This document shows positions 12,241 to 23,248 of a stretch of DNA of 64,000 nt, one piece after another. The notes under the pieces were generated by a model that was not told where the DNA came from, ran no database searches, and was given only the letters and a program-made list of their open reading frames with translations. Origin of the DNA: Papilionanthe hookeriana x Papilionanthe teres (lineage: Eukaryota > Streptophyta > Magnoliopsida > Asparagales > Orchidaceae); NCBI GenBank assembly GCA_022702705.1, contig CM040427.1, positions 72,097,283 to 72,161,282 of the forward strand, read 5' to 3'. Position numbers and translations under genes: made by a program. How positions within the stretch are numbered: the stretch's first letter is position 1; every line of letters starts with the position of its first letter.

Positions 12241-12574
12241 TTGCTTTATATTTAATTTCTTTCTGTTTTAGGTGATGTTATATTTAATTCGATTTAATTT
12301 AATTTAATTGAGTTTTAATTTAATTTAATTCAATTTAATTCAATTTAATTTGATTTGATGTTACATTAATTAATTTGATTTGATTTAGTTTTAATTTAAT
12401 TTGATTTAATTTAATTTAATTTGATTTAATTTAATTTAATTTAATTTAATTATTTAATTTAATTTAATTTGATTTAATTTAATTTAATTTAATTATTTAA
12501 TTTAATTTAATTTGATTTAATTTAATTTAATTAAATTTAATTATTTAATTTAATTTAATTTGATTTAATTTAAT

Positions 12575-12607
<33 letters not shown>

Positions 12608-12650
12608 ATTTTATTTTTTAATTTTAATTGAAATTTTTAAAAGAGTTTAA
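12240..12650. repeat. AATTT-type low-complexity array
   Basis: About 400 bp consist of TAATTT/GATTT pentamers. A higher-order pattern is visible: blocks of four to six AATTT units end in GATTT or in ATTATTTAATTT and recur about every 55-60 bp between 12380 and 12600. The array is nearly free of G and C. Confidence 0.9.
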
Positions 12651-14400
12651 TAATTTAATTTTAGTTTAATGATTAAGTCTTTTAATATTTTAAATTTGAG
12701 TTATCATTTTAATTAAGAATTGAATATTAATGAGATAATTAATTTAGGGATTTTTAAATTAAAGAATAAATCTCTTCCTAATAATATCCTTATTTTAATA
12801 ATTCCAATTTTATTATTCTTCCAAATTTAATCCATTATTTAATTAAAGTTTAATCATTTTAAAATTGCTTAATGGGTTTCTACCCTTTAATTATTTAAAT
12901 TTCAATCATCCAAATCAGATTAGGATCAAATATTTTACTTGTTAATTTTTATTAAACCTAAAGTTTTAATTAAGGGTTAAAAAAATTTAATTACCACTTT
13001 ACCCTTTAAGCTTAATAATTTCATAACTCACTAAATTGAATTCAAATGAACTTGAAATTTTTATGTAACTTCACTCATATGTCAATAAAGACATGAGAGG
13101 AGAAAATGTGATTTTTCTGTATTTAATTTATTTATATAATTATTTTTGGTAGAAAATAGAGATTTTCAAGGAAAATTTAATAACATGACCAAGGGAAAGT
13201 TTCTGTCCTTAAGAAAATTAGGGGACATTCCTAATGACTGGAGGACCACTTGGACCAATTTTGGTGATTTTTTGAATTATATTATTTTTATTATAATTAT
13301 TTTAAGTTTTGGAGTGTTAATTAATTTAAAAATAAAATAAATGTTGAAAAATGAATTTATTATTTTTCAAAAATCTCTCTGATATCAAGGAAATGAGAGA
13401 AGCAAATTTTGCAATTTTCTGATTTTTCTATGATTTATTATAATTATTTTAGTGAAAATGCTAGAAAATAAATTTTTTTTTAATTTTAAAATTACCTTAA
13501 AGCTTTAAAAGTTAATATCTCACTAAATAGACCTAAGTAAAATGTGGGGTTTGTTCCTAAGTGATTAAAATTCAAAATGTGACATTTTGGTGAATTTTAT
13601 TATTTTTGTGATTTTTATTATTTTTTAATTATTAAAAATCAAACTTTTTAGAAAAATTGAAATTTTAATTTTCTTAAATTCCCCTGATATCGAGAGGCTC
13701 CAAAACCAATTTGGTGAATTTTTGAAAGGTATTTTAAAAGTTATGAATTTTTAAAGTTTAAAATGACTAAGTGGCTTAATCAACCCGATTAGTGGGGCTA
13801 ACCAAGTGCAATTGACCTCAAACTTTTATGGTGGATTCCTCCGATCCTAAAGGTCGGTGGAGAATTGATTTCAAGTCAATTTGATGCATGGTTAACTCTA
13901 ATTAATGAGAGACCTATTTTGGGTGTTTAAGCCAATTAGGGTTGTTTTAAATGAACTAACTCAAAACCTATTTTTCCTAGGGTTCTCTGGTCATAAGAAA
14001 CATCCTCAAATTTTCCTAGAATTTATTTTACAACATGCTATTTATTGGAATTAAAATACTCAAAACAGTAACATGAACTTGAAAAATCAATAACTCCTCA
14101 TAGGGATGGCCTCTGACTTTGGAAAATTCAGGGAATGTTCCCAAATTCAGAGGCTTCAAAAGCCCTATGGTCTCATGCCATGGTGAATTGTATACATGCA
14201 TGGAGAATTAAAAGTATGCAGAGAGTAAATAAATTATAAAAAATAAAATACTTGATGAAATTAAATGATTTCTTTTCCACATTATTCTCCTCCGTTCACC
14301 GAGCAAGAGGGTATTTTTATTTTATTTTTCTGATTTTTCTACACAAAGATATGAATTTTGAAGTTTAGGGAATTAAATAAATCAAAAAATACCCTAATTT
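12650..14400. other. AT-rich non-coding stretch
   Basis: No gene is supported. The DNA is A/T-rich, with short direct repeats such as TTGATTTTTCTG and TGATATCA/GAGAGG (13380 and 13686), each followed by similar AT-rich text, which suggests internal duplications of roughly 300 bp. Short frames here have random composition. Confidence 0.5.
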
Positions 14401-15700
14401 TCTATTTATCCACGCGGCGCCAACTCATCCTCGGCATCTCCGAAACGGCGCGTGTCGCGCTCCCATTCGACGCCGCCACCTGAGTCAGCAGCCCGGGCCC
14501 CGCGGTTCTCGTACCGTCTCCTGGTCCGACGCCATCTGAGCCGTCCGTTCGCGCGTGTATTGAATGGACGGCATCCGTTCATCGTCCCCGAGCGTCCTCG
14601 CCCGAGAGCCGTCCACAGAAAATCCCTAAGATCTCACTCGATACTCAATGGATTTTCATGTTCTTATGCTATATGGATTCGTCTTGAAGAGACGAACACA
14701 TCTATACGGTTATCATGCATTGAAACTAAGGCATTTGAAATGGAGAATCTCCGGAAGCTCGGGATGAAGAATTAGCTCATACCTTTGCTCGGAGAAGTGT
14801 GGCTTCGATCCGAGAGTTGTTTCACCTTCGATCGGATCCCGACGAAGCTCCGGATGAAGTCTCCTGGTCCGGTGAATTGTCTAGATGTGATTTCGACCAA
14901 GCCCGATCACAAAGCTTGGAGGCCTGGAGCAAGCTAGGTGGCCCTGGAGATGGGGCTTTCTTTGGTGGACACCTTCCCTCGGTACGAGTGAAGGTGTAGA
15001 ACCAATCGATTTGGGAATTGGCTCACCTGTGGAGAAGTGTCCCGGTTTTGGGTGGAATTTCGATTGGGAAATCGGATTTTATCGGTGGGGATTAGGGCAA
15101 ATCGACACCTGTGGGATCAACTGCTCTACAGGGTGGAGAAGGGTTTGGAACAATTTTGGCGAGTTTCGGCAAGGTTTGTGCAACTCTTTTCCATGGCCGT
15201 GAGGGTGAGGGGTTTAAATAGGAGAGGTCGGAGAGCCTTCCGGGGGAGTTGAGGCATGGGATCACGCTTGCTCGGTGAGGAGAAGAACAACCATAGTGAC
15301 CATTTGGCACTGGTGGCGACTCGGCGAGTGGGAATTCCAAACTTTGGCTCCTCCCAAGGTCTCGGCCATGGTGTTTTCCGGCGATCCGAGCGGCGCGGCC
15401 GGCAGCATGGGTCACCCTCGAGTCCAGGTGGGTCGGGACTGGAGGTTTGTGCAATCAATCGGCAATTGCCATGTGTAAAGGCTTTGAATTAAAATGGAAT
15501 GGGGAGGGGGTCATTTTGGCCTTAATTTGGTCAACCCATTGGTTTGGGTTGGGTGCACCTCCCCATGGCCTGATTTTGGGCCGAGAGGATCAGCTGGGTC
15601 GACCAAGGGAGAGTGGTGTGGTCTCTATCCATGATGAGGTGGCTAAACATGGTTTAGTGTGTGACATGCTTAAGGTAAAAAATGCTTAATGAAAGATTAG
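14400..15700. other. GC-richer block, probable LTR regulatory region; no gene
   Basis: GC content rises sharply at 14410. Open frames exist on both strands (14452-14775, 14799-14999, 15092-15454) but match nothing I know and lack consistent frames. TATA-like TTTAAATAGG occurs at 15211 on the plus strand and its complement TATTTAAAC on the minus strand. This could be the U3/R part of the long LTR that starts at 10161, or of the Athila-like LTR to the right. A GCCGTCC...GGACGGC hairpin lies at 14540-14575. Confidence 0.35.
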
Positions 15701-17060
15701 GAAAGGGGCCCCTCCTTTTACCATTATTGGCATGGTCACATGTCAAGACTTCCATGGCTTCATGTGGCTTGTCCATGGCTTGCATGGCTTGTCTTTGGCT
15801 TGGGAAAAGTTGAGTCAATTTCATGAAAATGGGTTTTAAGAATTTTGGATATTTTGGTGAAAATTTGCATGAAGCTTGATTTGGAATGAGTTTGAGTGGG
15901 GTTTGGGTCTAAATTTTGGGCAAATCATGTTAGTGTTTTGTTTGTGAGAATGTTAAGGAAGATTTAGAAAAGATTTGGGGTTAATTGGAATTGAATTGGG
16001 TGAGTTTGGGTTAGGTTTGGGTCATGAGTCCAAATTGGGCTTTAAGGCCAAAAGTGAGATTGGATCCAAATGTCAATCAAATTGGACTTGGATTTGGTCT
16101 AGATTGGTATTGGGGATATTGAATTGAAGTTTAGAATTGAATTGGACTAAAATTGGGGTCAATTGGGTAGGTTTGGTTTGACATCGGGTTCACTTTGGGT
16201 TAAAATGGGTCAAATTGGGGGTTTTGACAAAAGTAGGGTAAATTGACAAAATTGGCCCATGGTGTAGTTGGACAAAATGAAATTAGGAATATTTGGGATT
16301 TTCTGGAATTTTCTGGGAATTTTCTGAATTTTTGGATTTTTTGGCCAAGAGGGGTATTTTGGGTATTTGGAGGGTATTTGGAGGTATTTTTGGAATTTTT
16401 GGTATTTTTGGGTATGGATAATCAGTTTAAGTGATGTGGAAATGTTTGGGATTGATTTTGGAGAATTTTGGGTAATTTGGAAATTTTTGAGAAATTCGGG
16501 TAATTTCAAGGCTTTTGGGTAGGCTAAGGTGTGTAGGGTCCCGGGGGTCAAAAATTGAAAATTTGGGAAATTGAAGGTTGGGTGGATGTAAGTGGAATGA
16601 AATCATTTTGGTTGAGCCATGAAACCATGTCAAGCCCATATGAGTCATGAAGGGACTCATTTGAGGCATTCACTATGTTGTTCCTAACCCTTCTGGCCAA
16701 GGGCTTAGGGTTAAGGACCATCCATGTGAATCACCCACATGAGTCGGGAGGTCAAGTTAGGTATGGGTGTGTGAAAGTGTAGTGTATAGGTGTAGTGTAT
16801 AAGTGTAGTGTGTGTGTGTAAGTCAGCCCCTTCACCGGACCGAGCACTCCGGAGGCGGTCCTAAGGCCAAAGAGTCCTATAGGAACTCATCATTTAAACT
16901 TCCACATTTGATTTCAACCCTCTAGGTGATTAGGGGTCTATAGTCAAGTTTGTGGAGTTTGCGGGGAGTTAAGAAGTGGTTTGAATTTCTAAAAGGTGGG
17001 TCCCAATTCTAGTCCTCTAAGACAGTCAAAGGAAAAGCCTAAGGCTAGATCCTAAGTACT
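15700..17060. repeat. GGGTTTGGG/TTGGGTC-rich low-complexity DNA
   Basis: Between about 15750 and 16560 the plus strand is built of G- and T-rich words (TTGGGT, GGATTTGG, GGGTATTTGG). CATGGCTTG is repeated at 15755-15800. A GTGTAGTGTATA repeat occurs at 16780-16825. No gene is seen. The composition mirrors, on the opposite strand, the CCAACCC-rich stretch at 57720-57990. Confidence 0.6.
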
Positions 17061-17079
17061 AAAGAGAAGAAGAGAAGAC

Positions 17080-18785
17080 CTCATCAAAAATGAGGTCAAC
17101 AAACGCAACTGAAATGGGGCGAAACGGAGCTAAAACGGAGCCAAACAGAGCGAAACGGTGGAGCCGCGCAGCAGCCTGCTCGCCGACGGCGAGATCGATC
17201 TTGCCGACGGTGAGATTTTTCCGAGACCACCGAAAAATGGCCGAAAAGCTCACCGACAGCGAGCTCGAACCCGTCGACAGCGGCCCGGACGACCATGAAC
17301 CGACATTTGGCAGTTTTGGGCCAATATTCGACGTATTTGGACGCTTTTTTGAAGGGGTGCTTATGGAAACTCTTCAAAATTCATCCATACTCTTTAAAAT
17401 GGTGAATATAGGTTAAAAAAGTGAGGAATTGGAGAGGAGAAAAAGAGAAATAATAGACGAAATGAGAGAAAAACTTAGAGGAATGTTTAGGATTCTTAGA
17501 TTAAGAGTAGAAATGTAGATTTCTACCCTTTTGGAGAGATTGGAGAGGAGATTTTGAGAGAATTTGTAAGGGATTTCGCTAGAATTGCATGGATCGCCGG
17601 GAGACTTTATGGGAGAGATCTTCGTCTTTCTTTCAAAGGGAAAAAGCTAAGTATTGTTCTTCATTATCTTATAATTTTGTAAACATTTATTTAGTGTATT
17701 TGCTTTTGTTAAATGAAGTTTCTGTTGTGTTTTCTTCGCGCTTTGTGACGTATCTCTCTTACTTTTTCTTCTTCTTTGGAAATAGCGGCATGAGAAGATT
17801 ATGTCATTATTTTCCTTTTACTTTTCTTTTGCAATGAGTAAAAATCATGTTTAGGATTTTGTGATGCATGATAGAAGTGAATTTAATTATAAATGTGATG
17901 GTTTTTACTTGCACTTCATTTACATTGCAATAAGGGCCCATTGTAGTGTTAAAATTAGTTGTAATTGCATCGACCCGAAAGGGCAGCGTAATTCTCAACA
18001 AAGTGAAACCACATTCAAATTCCATGGATGATGAAGTTCATGGGGATCGAATGCGAATAAATAGGAAATATAATTATCGGGCGTAGAATTGGAGATTTTA
18101 GAGTGACAGGCTAAAATCCTCAATTCGGTCCTATCGTTTGGGCGCTGAAGTGTAGATTGTTAGCCCTCCGGCAAGGGGAATGTGGGAGCTCCGAAGTGAG
18201 AGCCGGTATCCTCCCGCCCTAGCCAGCGGATTCGGTAACCAAGCATAGGATTAGTCAATGATCTTTATGCTCGGACCAAAGGGTAAAGAATAGGATTGCT
18301 CCTATTTGGCACATACAATATTTAATGCATCTCAATCCTATACATTATCTATTTCATTACATAAGAATAGTAGTTTTTAATATCTCAAAATTCTCCAAAC
18401 CAATTCATCCAAAAAGGGTTATCCTTAGAATTATTATTTGTATTTAGTTATAGTTACTATTACATTTAACTCTTGTATTTAGGAGTAGTTGCTAGATAAA
18501 ACACAATTTTAATCGACATTTCAAACTAAGGACTATTAGTAGTAGACTAGAATTTGACTAAAGACTTCTTACTTCACTTCCTCGTGGGATCGATACTGGA
18601 GTTTTTAAAGAAAACTCTATATTACTTGAAACGATACGTATACTTGCGTAGTACCCCTAGTGTGTAAAATATTTTCTAATTTTTATATCATTTAAGAGTT
18701 TGCACACTAGCCGCTATTTATAAATCGGTTCAAGTTTTTGGCCATCTTTAGGAAGTTAATTACTGCGTTATTGCGGGTCGGGTCA
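17080..18785 (+). mobile_element. Athila-like Ty3/gypsy LTR, no internal region attached
   Basis: The segment 18040-18785 matches 54060-54743 in order and in many blocks: AAATAGGAARATATWAT, GGGCGTAGAATTG, TTTTAGAGTGACA, CCTCGTGGGATCGATA, ACGATACGTATACTTGCGTA, CCCCTAGTGTGTAAAATATT, CACTAGCC and GCGGGTC. The upstream part holds GC-rich imperfect palindromes (CTCGCCGACGGCGAG at 17178 and relatives), in the same position as the GGCGCC palindromes of the second LTR. No PBS follows the right end, so this is a solo or truncated LTR. Its left border is approximate. Confidence 0.7.
17160..17290. repeat. GC-rich imperfect palindromes in LTR U3
   Basis: CTCGCCGACGGCGAG, TTGCCGACGGTGAG, CTCACCGACAGCGAG and CCGTCGACAGCGG follow one another within 130 bp. 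Each is an imperfect dyad around a CCGAC core. They may be regulatory repeats of the LTR promoter. Confidence 0.6.
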
Positions 18786-19484
18786 ATGAACTATCTCATA
18801 TCTAGAGCTAAGAAATTATGAACATTTTATAATACACATTGGAGGAGATTGAGCAAGTTTAATAAATAAGAAATGAAACAAATTAAGAGCCAGATGAGTA
18901 AATATTAATTATTATCATACTCCATAATTTATTTTTATTATTTATTTCATAAAATAAATTATGAAAGCCAAATATAATCTATTTTGCATGTCATATATGA
19001 AGCAAAAACAAGTATTCCTTCAATATCCATTGATGAGGACAACAAATAAAGAAGTCCAAGAAGAACATCACAAACCCTACCACTAAGCCAGTATATAATC
19101 ATATCATTTCTCTGTTGCCTTCATTTTCTTAAACATAGAAAACAATCTGAAATATTTGATAAGTTAAGGATTTTTTTTATTTGCGGCAGGCACAAAAGTA
19201 AGTATTCTCAAAATAAATAGATGGACCAAGAAGTATAAATGTAAAATAAATGAGCATGAGAGAGCTCAAAGACTATTCAACTTAGCTTGTCAAGTAAATG
19301 AATCATTTTTTTTCTTTTTTGTTCATCTTGCTACCTTATAGAATGCACATAAATTCTTTTTGAATGTTATATACATCAAATGGTACTGGGTGGAGTGCTG
19401 CTCGAGTTTTTGATGGTCAAGTTATTTCAGAGTGTCAATTGGCGGACCACATAACCTTGGTGAGTAGTGCGGGAATATGATCTA
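18785..19484. other. AT-rich spacer
   Basis: No gene, RNA or clear repeat is recognised. The DNA is unique-looking and AT-rich, with a run of T at 19161-19168 and 19307-19320. Confidence 0.5.
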
Positions 19485-19699
19485 CTTCATGAAGTGCTTA
19501 TTCTATCAGATACCGGAGGCAAATTTAAGTCTGGAATCCAGTGAGCACTTTCCATGTGGCAAGTAGACCACACTGCAATACACTGCTTGGGTAAGTATTT
19601 TAGAATGTTGGGGCTCACTTGCCACATAGCAAGTATTCACTGGACTCCAAACGTAAAATTTACGTCTGGTATTCTGATAAAATAATTAGTTTACTTCAT
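19485..19699. mobile_element. Foldback MITE with ~89-bp inverted arms
   Basis: The left arm (about 19485-19573) and right arm (about 19611-19699) are imperfect inverted complements: TCAGATACC, AAATTTAAGTCTGGA, TCCAGTGA and ATGTGGCAAGT on the left match their reverse complements on the right. The loop is only about 37 bp. No coding capacity exists. The superfamily is not resolved because no clean target-site duplication was found. Confidence 0.75.
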
Positions 19700-19854
19700 G
19701 GGACACCAAGAACCAATCCTTGTCTAGAAGGGCCTACCTATGGTTGGAAATCATTTAGATTTTCCCACTTCCATCGCAGATCAAGATACATCCAAGTGAA
19801 AATCCTTTTCTTTTACGAGGAGGAGAAGGGGCACTCGAGCTCACCACTCATCCA

Positions 19855-20252
19855 CGATCATTGTATGGGAGCTGGTCCCCTTTTAATTTTTTTTTTTAAA
19901 AAAAAATTTGTGTGCTCCCGCGATGTGCGGCAGCGATCGGAACTCCGCATGTAGAGCTACGTACGGAGTCCTGATGGAAAAATTCTTCCTAAGGGGGAAA
20001 ATTTTTTCCATTAGGACTCCTCACGTAGCTCTACGTGCGAAGTCTGTTCCTCACCACTCATCTGAGATCAGTGTAAGTGAGCCGGTCCCATTTTGATTTA
20101 AAAAAAAAATGTGTGCTGTTGCGATGTGCGGCAGCAATCAGGACTCCGCACGTAGAGCTACGTGCGGAGTCCTGATGAAAAAAGTCTTCCTCTAGGAAAA
20201 TTTTTCCATCAGGACTCCGCACATAACTCTACGTGCGGAGTCCAATGACAAT
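19855..20252. repeat. Tandem ~195-bp duplication of palindrome-bearing MULE ends
   Basis: Two copies (about 19850-20044 and 20052-20243) share the order CACTCATC, GGTCCC, an A/T run, GTGTGCT, GCGATGTGCGGCAGC, a palindrome, CTTCCT, GGAAAATTTTT and a second palindrome. The palindromes are at 19938-19971, 20013-20044, 20141-20172 and 20212-20243. That at 20141-20172 is perfect: GGACTCCGCACGTAG, two bases, then its complement. The last quarter of copy 2 is the left terminal inverted repeat of the MULE. Confidence 0.8.
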
Positions 20253-20320
20253 CCACCATGTGGCAGTCCGCCACGTAATCCACCATGTGGCAAATGTGGG
20301 TCCCGCCTAGAGAAAAAAAA
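20195..20320. repeat. MULE left terminal inverted repeat
   Basis: This matches the reverse complement of 27688-27814. It starts GGAAAATTTTTCC and includes a 32-bp near-palindrome (20212-20243) followed by AATGACAATC and the direct words CCACCATGTGGCA (20256 and 20280). Confidence 0.85.
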
Positions 20321-20509
20321 ATTCACAATGTTTGAGACCCAGACAGAAACCCTAACCCAATATATTTCCCTCATGTTCTGTTTCGTCAATATATTTTGCC
20401 GCCTGAGGAAGGAAGATAGTACTGTTGGATTGCAGCTGGAAAAATATTTTGGAGCTCAGGTTCTATTCGCAGCTTAGGGTTTAGGGATTCGATTTCGACG
20501 AACTTCTCC

Positions 20510-22130
20510 ATGAACGGTGAAATGCTTCAGGATTTGAACCCATCATTCACCCTTAACTTCAAAGCAACTGAAGTGAGTATTAGTTGATTTTTTTGTTTTA
20601 CTTTACGTTAAGTTAGGGTTTTGGGATTTTTTTGTAGGGTTTACTTTGAAGAAGATAAATTAATATGTTGGTGTTATTACGATTGTTACGTTTGTATTAT
20701 TATGGTGTTATTTTGGTGTTATTTTAGTGTTATTTTGTATTAGTTGAATAAAATATTGGGTTTAAGGTGTTACTAAGGTGCTACTCCGATGTTTAGTTGG
20801 TTTATGGCTTTGATATAACACTACTATTGTGGAATGATAGTTGGTTTTGTCTGGGTTAATGGTTATTATGGTGTTATGCTCGTATTATTTTTGTGTTATT
20901 ATGATGCTATTGATGTGTTATCATTGTGTTTTGCCAGTATTTACTTGTTTATTTAGGATCATATCATGATACTGGTGTACTTTTGTAATGCAGGGAATTA
21001 TTTTTTATCATGGTATTACTTTTACTGTCACTATGGTGGTTAGCTTGTGTTATTCTGGTATTACTCTGGTGTTATTGAAGCCAGATTGTTGTTTTTGCTT
21101 GCATGATATATGGTGTTACTCTCATTTTAGGATCTAGGGATATTTGGTGGTGTCATCATGGTGTGGGAGTGGTGTTATGCTGGTCTTATTATGGTGTTAT
21201 TCTAGTATTATTCTAGTGTTATCCTGGTGTGGGAGTTGTCTTACTATGGTATTATTGAAGTGTTATTCTGGTGTTATCATGGCGTTTTGATGCTCTTTTG
21301 ACATTGTCTAACTTTGTATAAATATATTCATCAAATATGCAGTCAGGTGAGGCTACAGAACCTTGCAATCCAGCAATTACAGAGATGTTTTTGAGAAGCA
21401 ACGTCTGCAATGAGGAAGAAGCTTATGAAAGCTATCGTATCTATGCACATCATGTAGGATTCACTGTTCGGAAGGACCATACTAGCTATCGGCCCAACTC
21501 CGAGGAACGCGAAGAGCAAAGATTATATATGCGGGAAAGCCGGCTACAAGAAAGAGCCTAACAACATGGAGAGCGTTAAGTACAAAAAATCGGACACGAG
21601 AACCAGCTATAAGGCCATGGTTAGATTTGCTGTTGACCTTGAGGGCAACTAGACAGTGGCAAAATTCATTGAAAATCACAACCATGCTTTAGTTGAAAGT
21701 GGTGATAAGCATCTTCTTCGTTCGAGCAGAAGGATAAGTGAGTTGAATGCAGATGTCTTAAGATCCATGACAGGTGTAGGAATCAGAGCAACAGATCCAT
21801 ACAATTTCATTGCTTCAGAGGTTGGTGGTGTAGAGAATTTGGAATGAACCAATAGAGATGCACATAATTTCATTCAAAGAAAAAGAAGAGAATAAATTGA
21901 GCAGGGAGATGTCAATGTACTAATACAGCTGTTCATGGAAAGGCAGGCTGGTGATAGCATGTTTGCTTGGGATTTCCAAACATATGAGTCTGGAAGGCTA
22001 ACAAACATTTTCTGGAGTGATGGATTATCCAGTTGGATTATGATTGTTTCGAGGATGTGATAATATTTGACACAAGCGGCAGATTAAATAAATATAACTT
22101 ATGCTGTGCTCCATTTGTCAAGTATTATAC
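20510..22130 (+). pseudogene. FAR1/mudrA-type MULE transposase, truncated and frameshifted
   Basis: Exon 1 is 20510-20572 (ATG to a GTGAGT donor, 21 codons). Exon 2 starts at 21343 after ATGCAG, in phase. The protein then reads EEEAYESYRIYAHHVGFTVRK, the FAR1 N-terminal signature, and continues after a frameshift near 21510 with YICGKAGYKK, then VAKFIENHNHALVESG and RSSRRISELNADVL, which match the FAR1 DNA-binding region and the segment before the MULE transposase core. At about 22030-22120 it reads DVIIFDTSGRLNKYNLCCAPFV, including the first DDE aspartate. The rest of the core is missing, replaced by AT-rich repeats. A stop (TAG for Trp) at about 21650 and a TGA at 21845 add to the damage. 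It cannot encode a working transposase. Confidence 0.8.
20690..21300 (+). repeat. GTGTTAT-rich array in transposase intron 1
   Basis: Within intron 1 (20573-21342) the plus strand is packed with GTGTTAT words separated by 4-8 bases, in forms such as TGGTGTTATTCTGGTGTT. The matching array at the other end of the element (26470-27290) is in the opposite orientation. Confidence 0.85.
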
Positions 22131-23248
22131 GCCTAAAACACGTAAAGAATACGCCTATAACACGTTAATAATACCAGAATAACAGAACGATAGAATACCT
22201 CGTAAATAATACTAGAATAACACTTAAGTAATGCGGAAAATATTTAAATTATAAGAACATGTTTATTACAAGCGAATAACACGCGAATAATACGTAAATA
22301 CCACGTGAGTAACACCTACAATATGTTGCTCGTGTTATCATGCGTTCGACTCGCATATTACACCGTGTTACAGTGGCTTTTAATTGGCAAAACATCGTGT
22401 TATTATAGAATATTCCCTCATTAAATTGGCAATAAATCGTGTTACTGTCGAAAAAGTCGCCAATAAATTGTGTTACTGTCGGAAAAATCGTATTATTCTA
22501 AATTAATATATTTTTTTAGAAATATTTATATAGCATACAAATAAAATTTTTTGTACTTACAAATCATTATAACATAGCAATACAGAGAATTTAATAATGG
22601 ATCCTTTTCATTTATTTTAGACATGGTGGAAGTAAACGAAACAATTATAGTTACACAGCTAAATTTTTAGAAACCATGTAGCAATTTATGAAAGGAAATA
22701 TTTCAGAAAAAAACTAATATTTCATAAAAAAGCTCTACCACAATGAACCATATATATCATTTGACAAGGAAATAGCAGTAAATAAACATCAAAAGCTTGA
22801 TTAAGAAATTTCTATACATTTACAAGCTTAACAACTACACGTTCAATTTCTTCCTATATACATGTCATCATACATATTTCTAAACATAAAACAGCCACAT
22901 AGTAAGCCTTCCTAGCTATTTGATAACTTTCACCATCCCATAGATGCATTCTGCTTGCAATAAAAAAAATGCATGGAGTCAGTAAGAAATGCACACTGAG
23001 AAGCTTGTAATATTATGTAAATGCCTTAAAAAATTGATATGAAAACAGTTAATGAATTTACTTGATAAGCACTGCTATATACAGTTCAACATTCCAAAAG
23101 ATTCATCACCCCATAATTGCATTCCAGGTGCAACTTCTGAGTTCTAAAAAACTAAAGAAGCTATGATGTATGGAGTCAGTAAGAAATGAAAACTGACAAG
23201 ACATGTAATGTATGGAGTAAGTAAGAATCTCTGACCATATTAACAAAT
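22130..23248. other. Non-coding interval between the two MULE genes
   Basis: Positions 22130-22500 hold degenerate AATAACAC and TCGTGTTA words, as in the subterminal arrays. Positions 22950-23230 carry two imperfect copies of ATGGAGTCAGTAAGAAATG (22974 and 23170) and a third shorter one at 23211. No open frame is supported. The right part would be the 3' untranslated region of the Ulp1 gene. Confidence 0.6.

Noticed and set aside
15092..15454. Minus-strand 110- and 120-codon frames in the GC-rich block
   Set aside because: They overlap plus-strand frames of equal length, lack any motif and fit an LTR regulatory region better.
18731..18742. CAAGTTTTTGGC as start of an Athila PBS in the first LTR
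   Set aside because: Alignment with the second LTR places the LTR end about 40 bp further right, and the PBS text does not continue.
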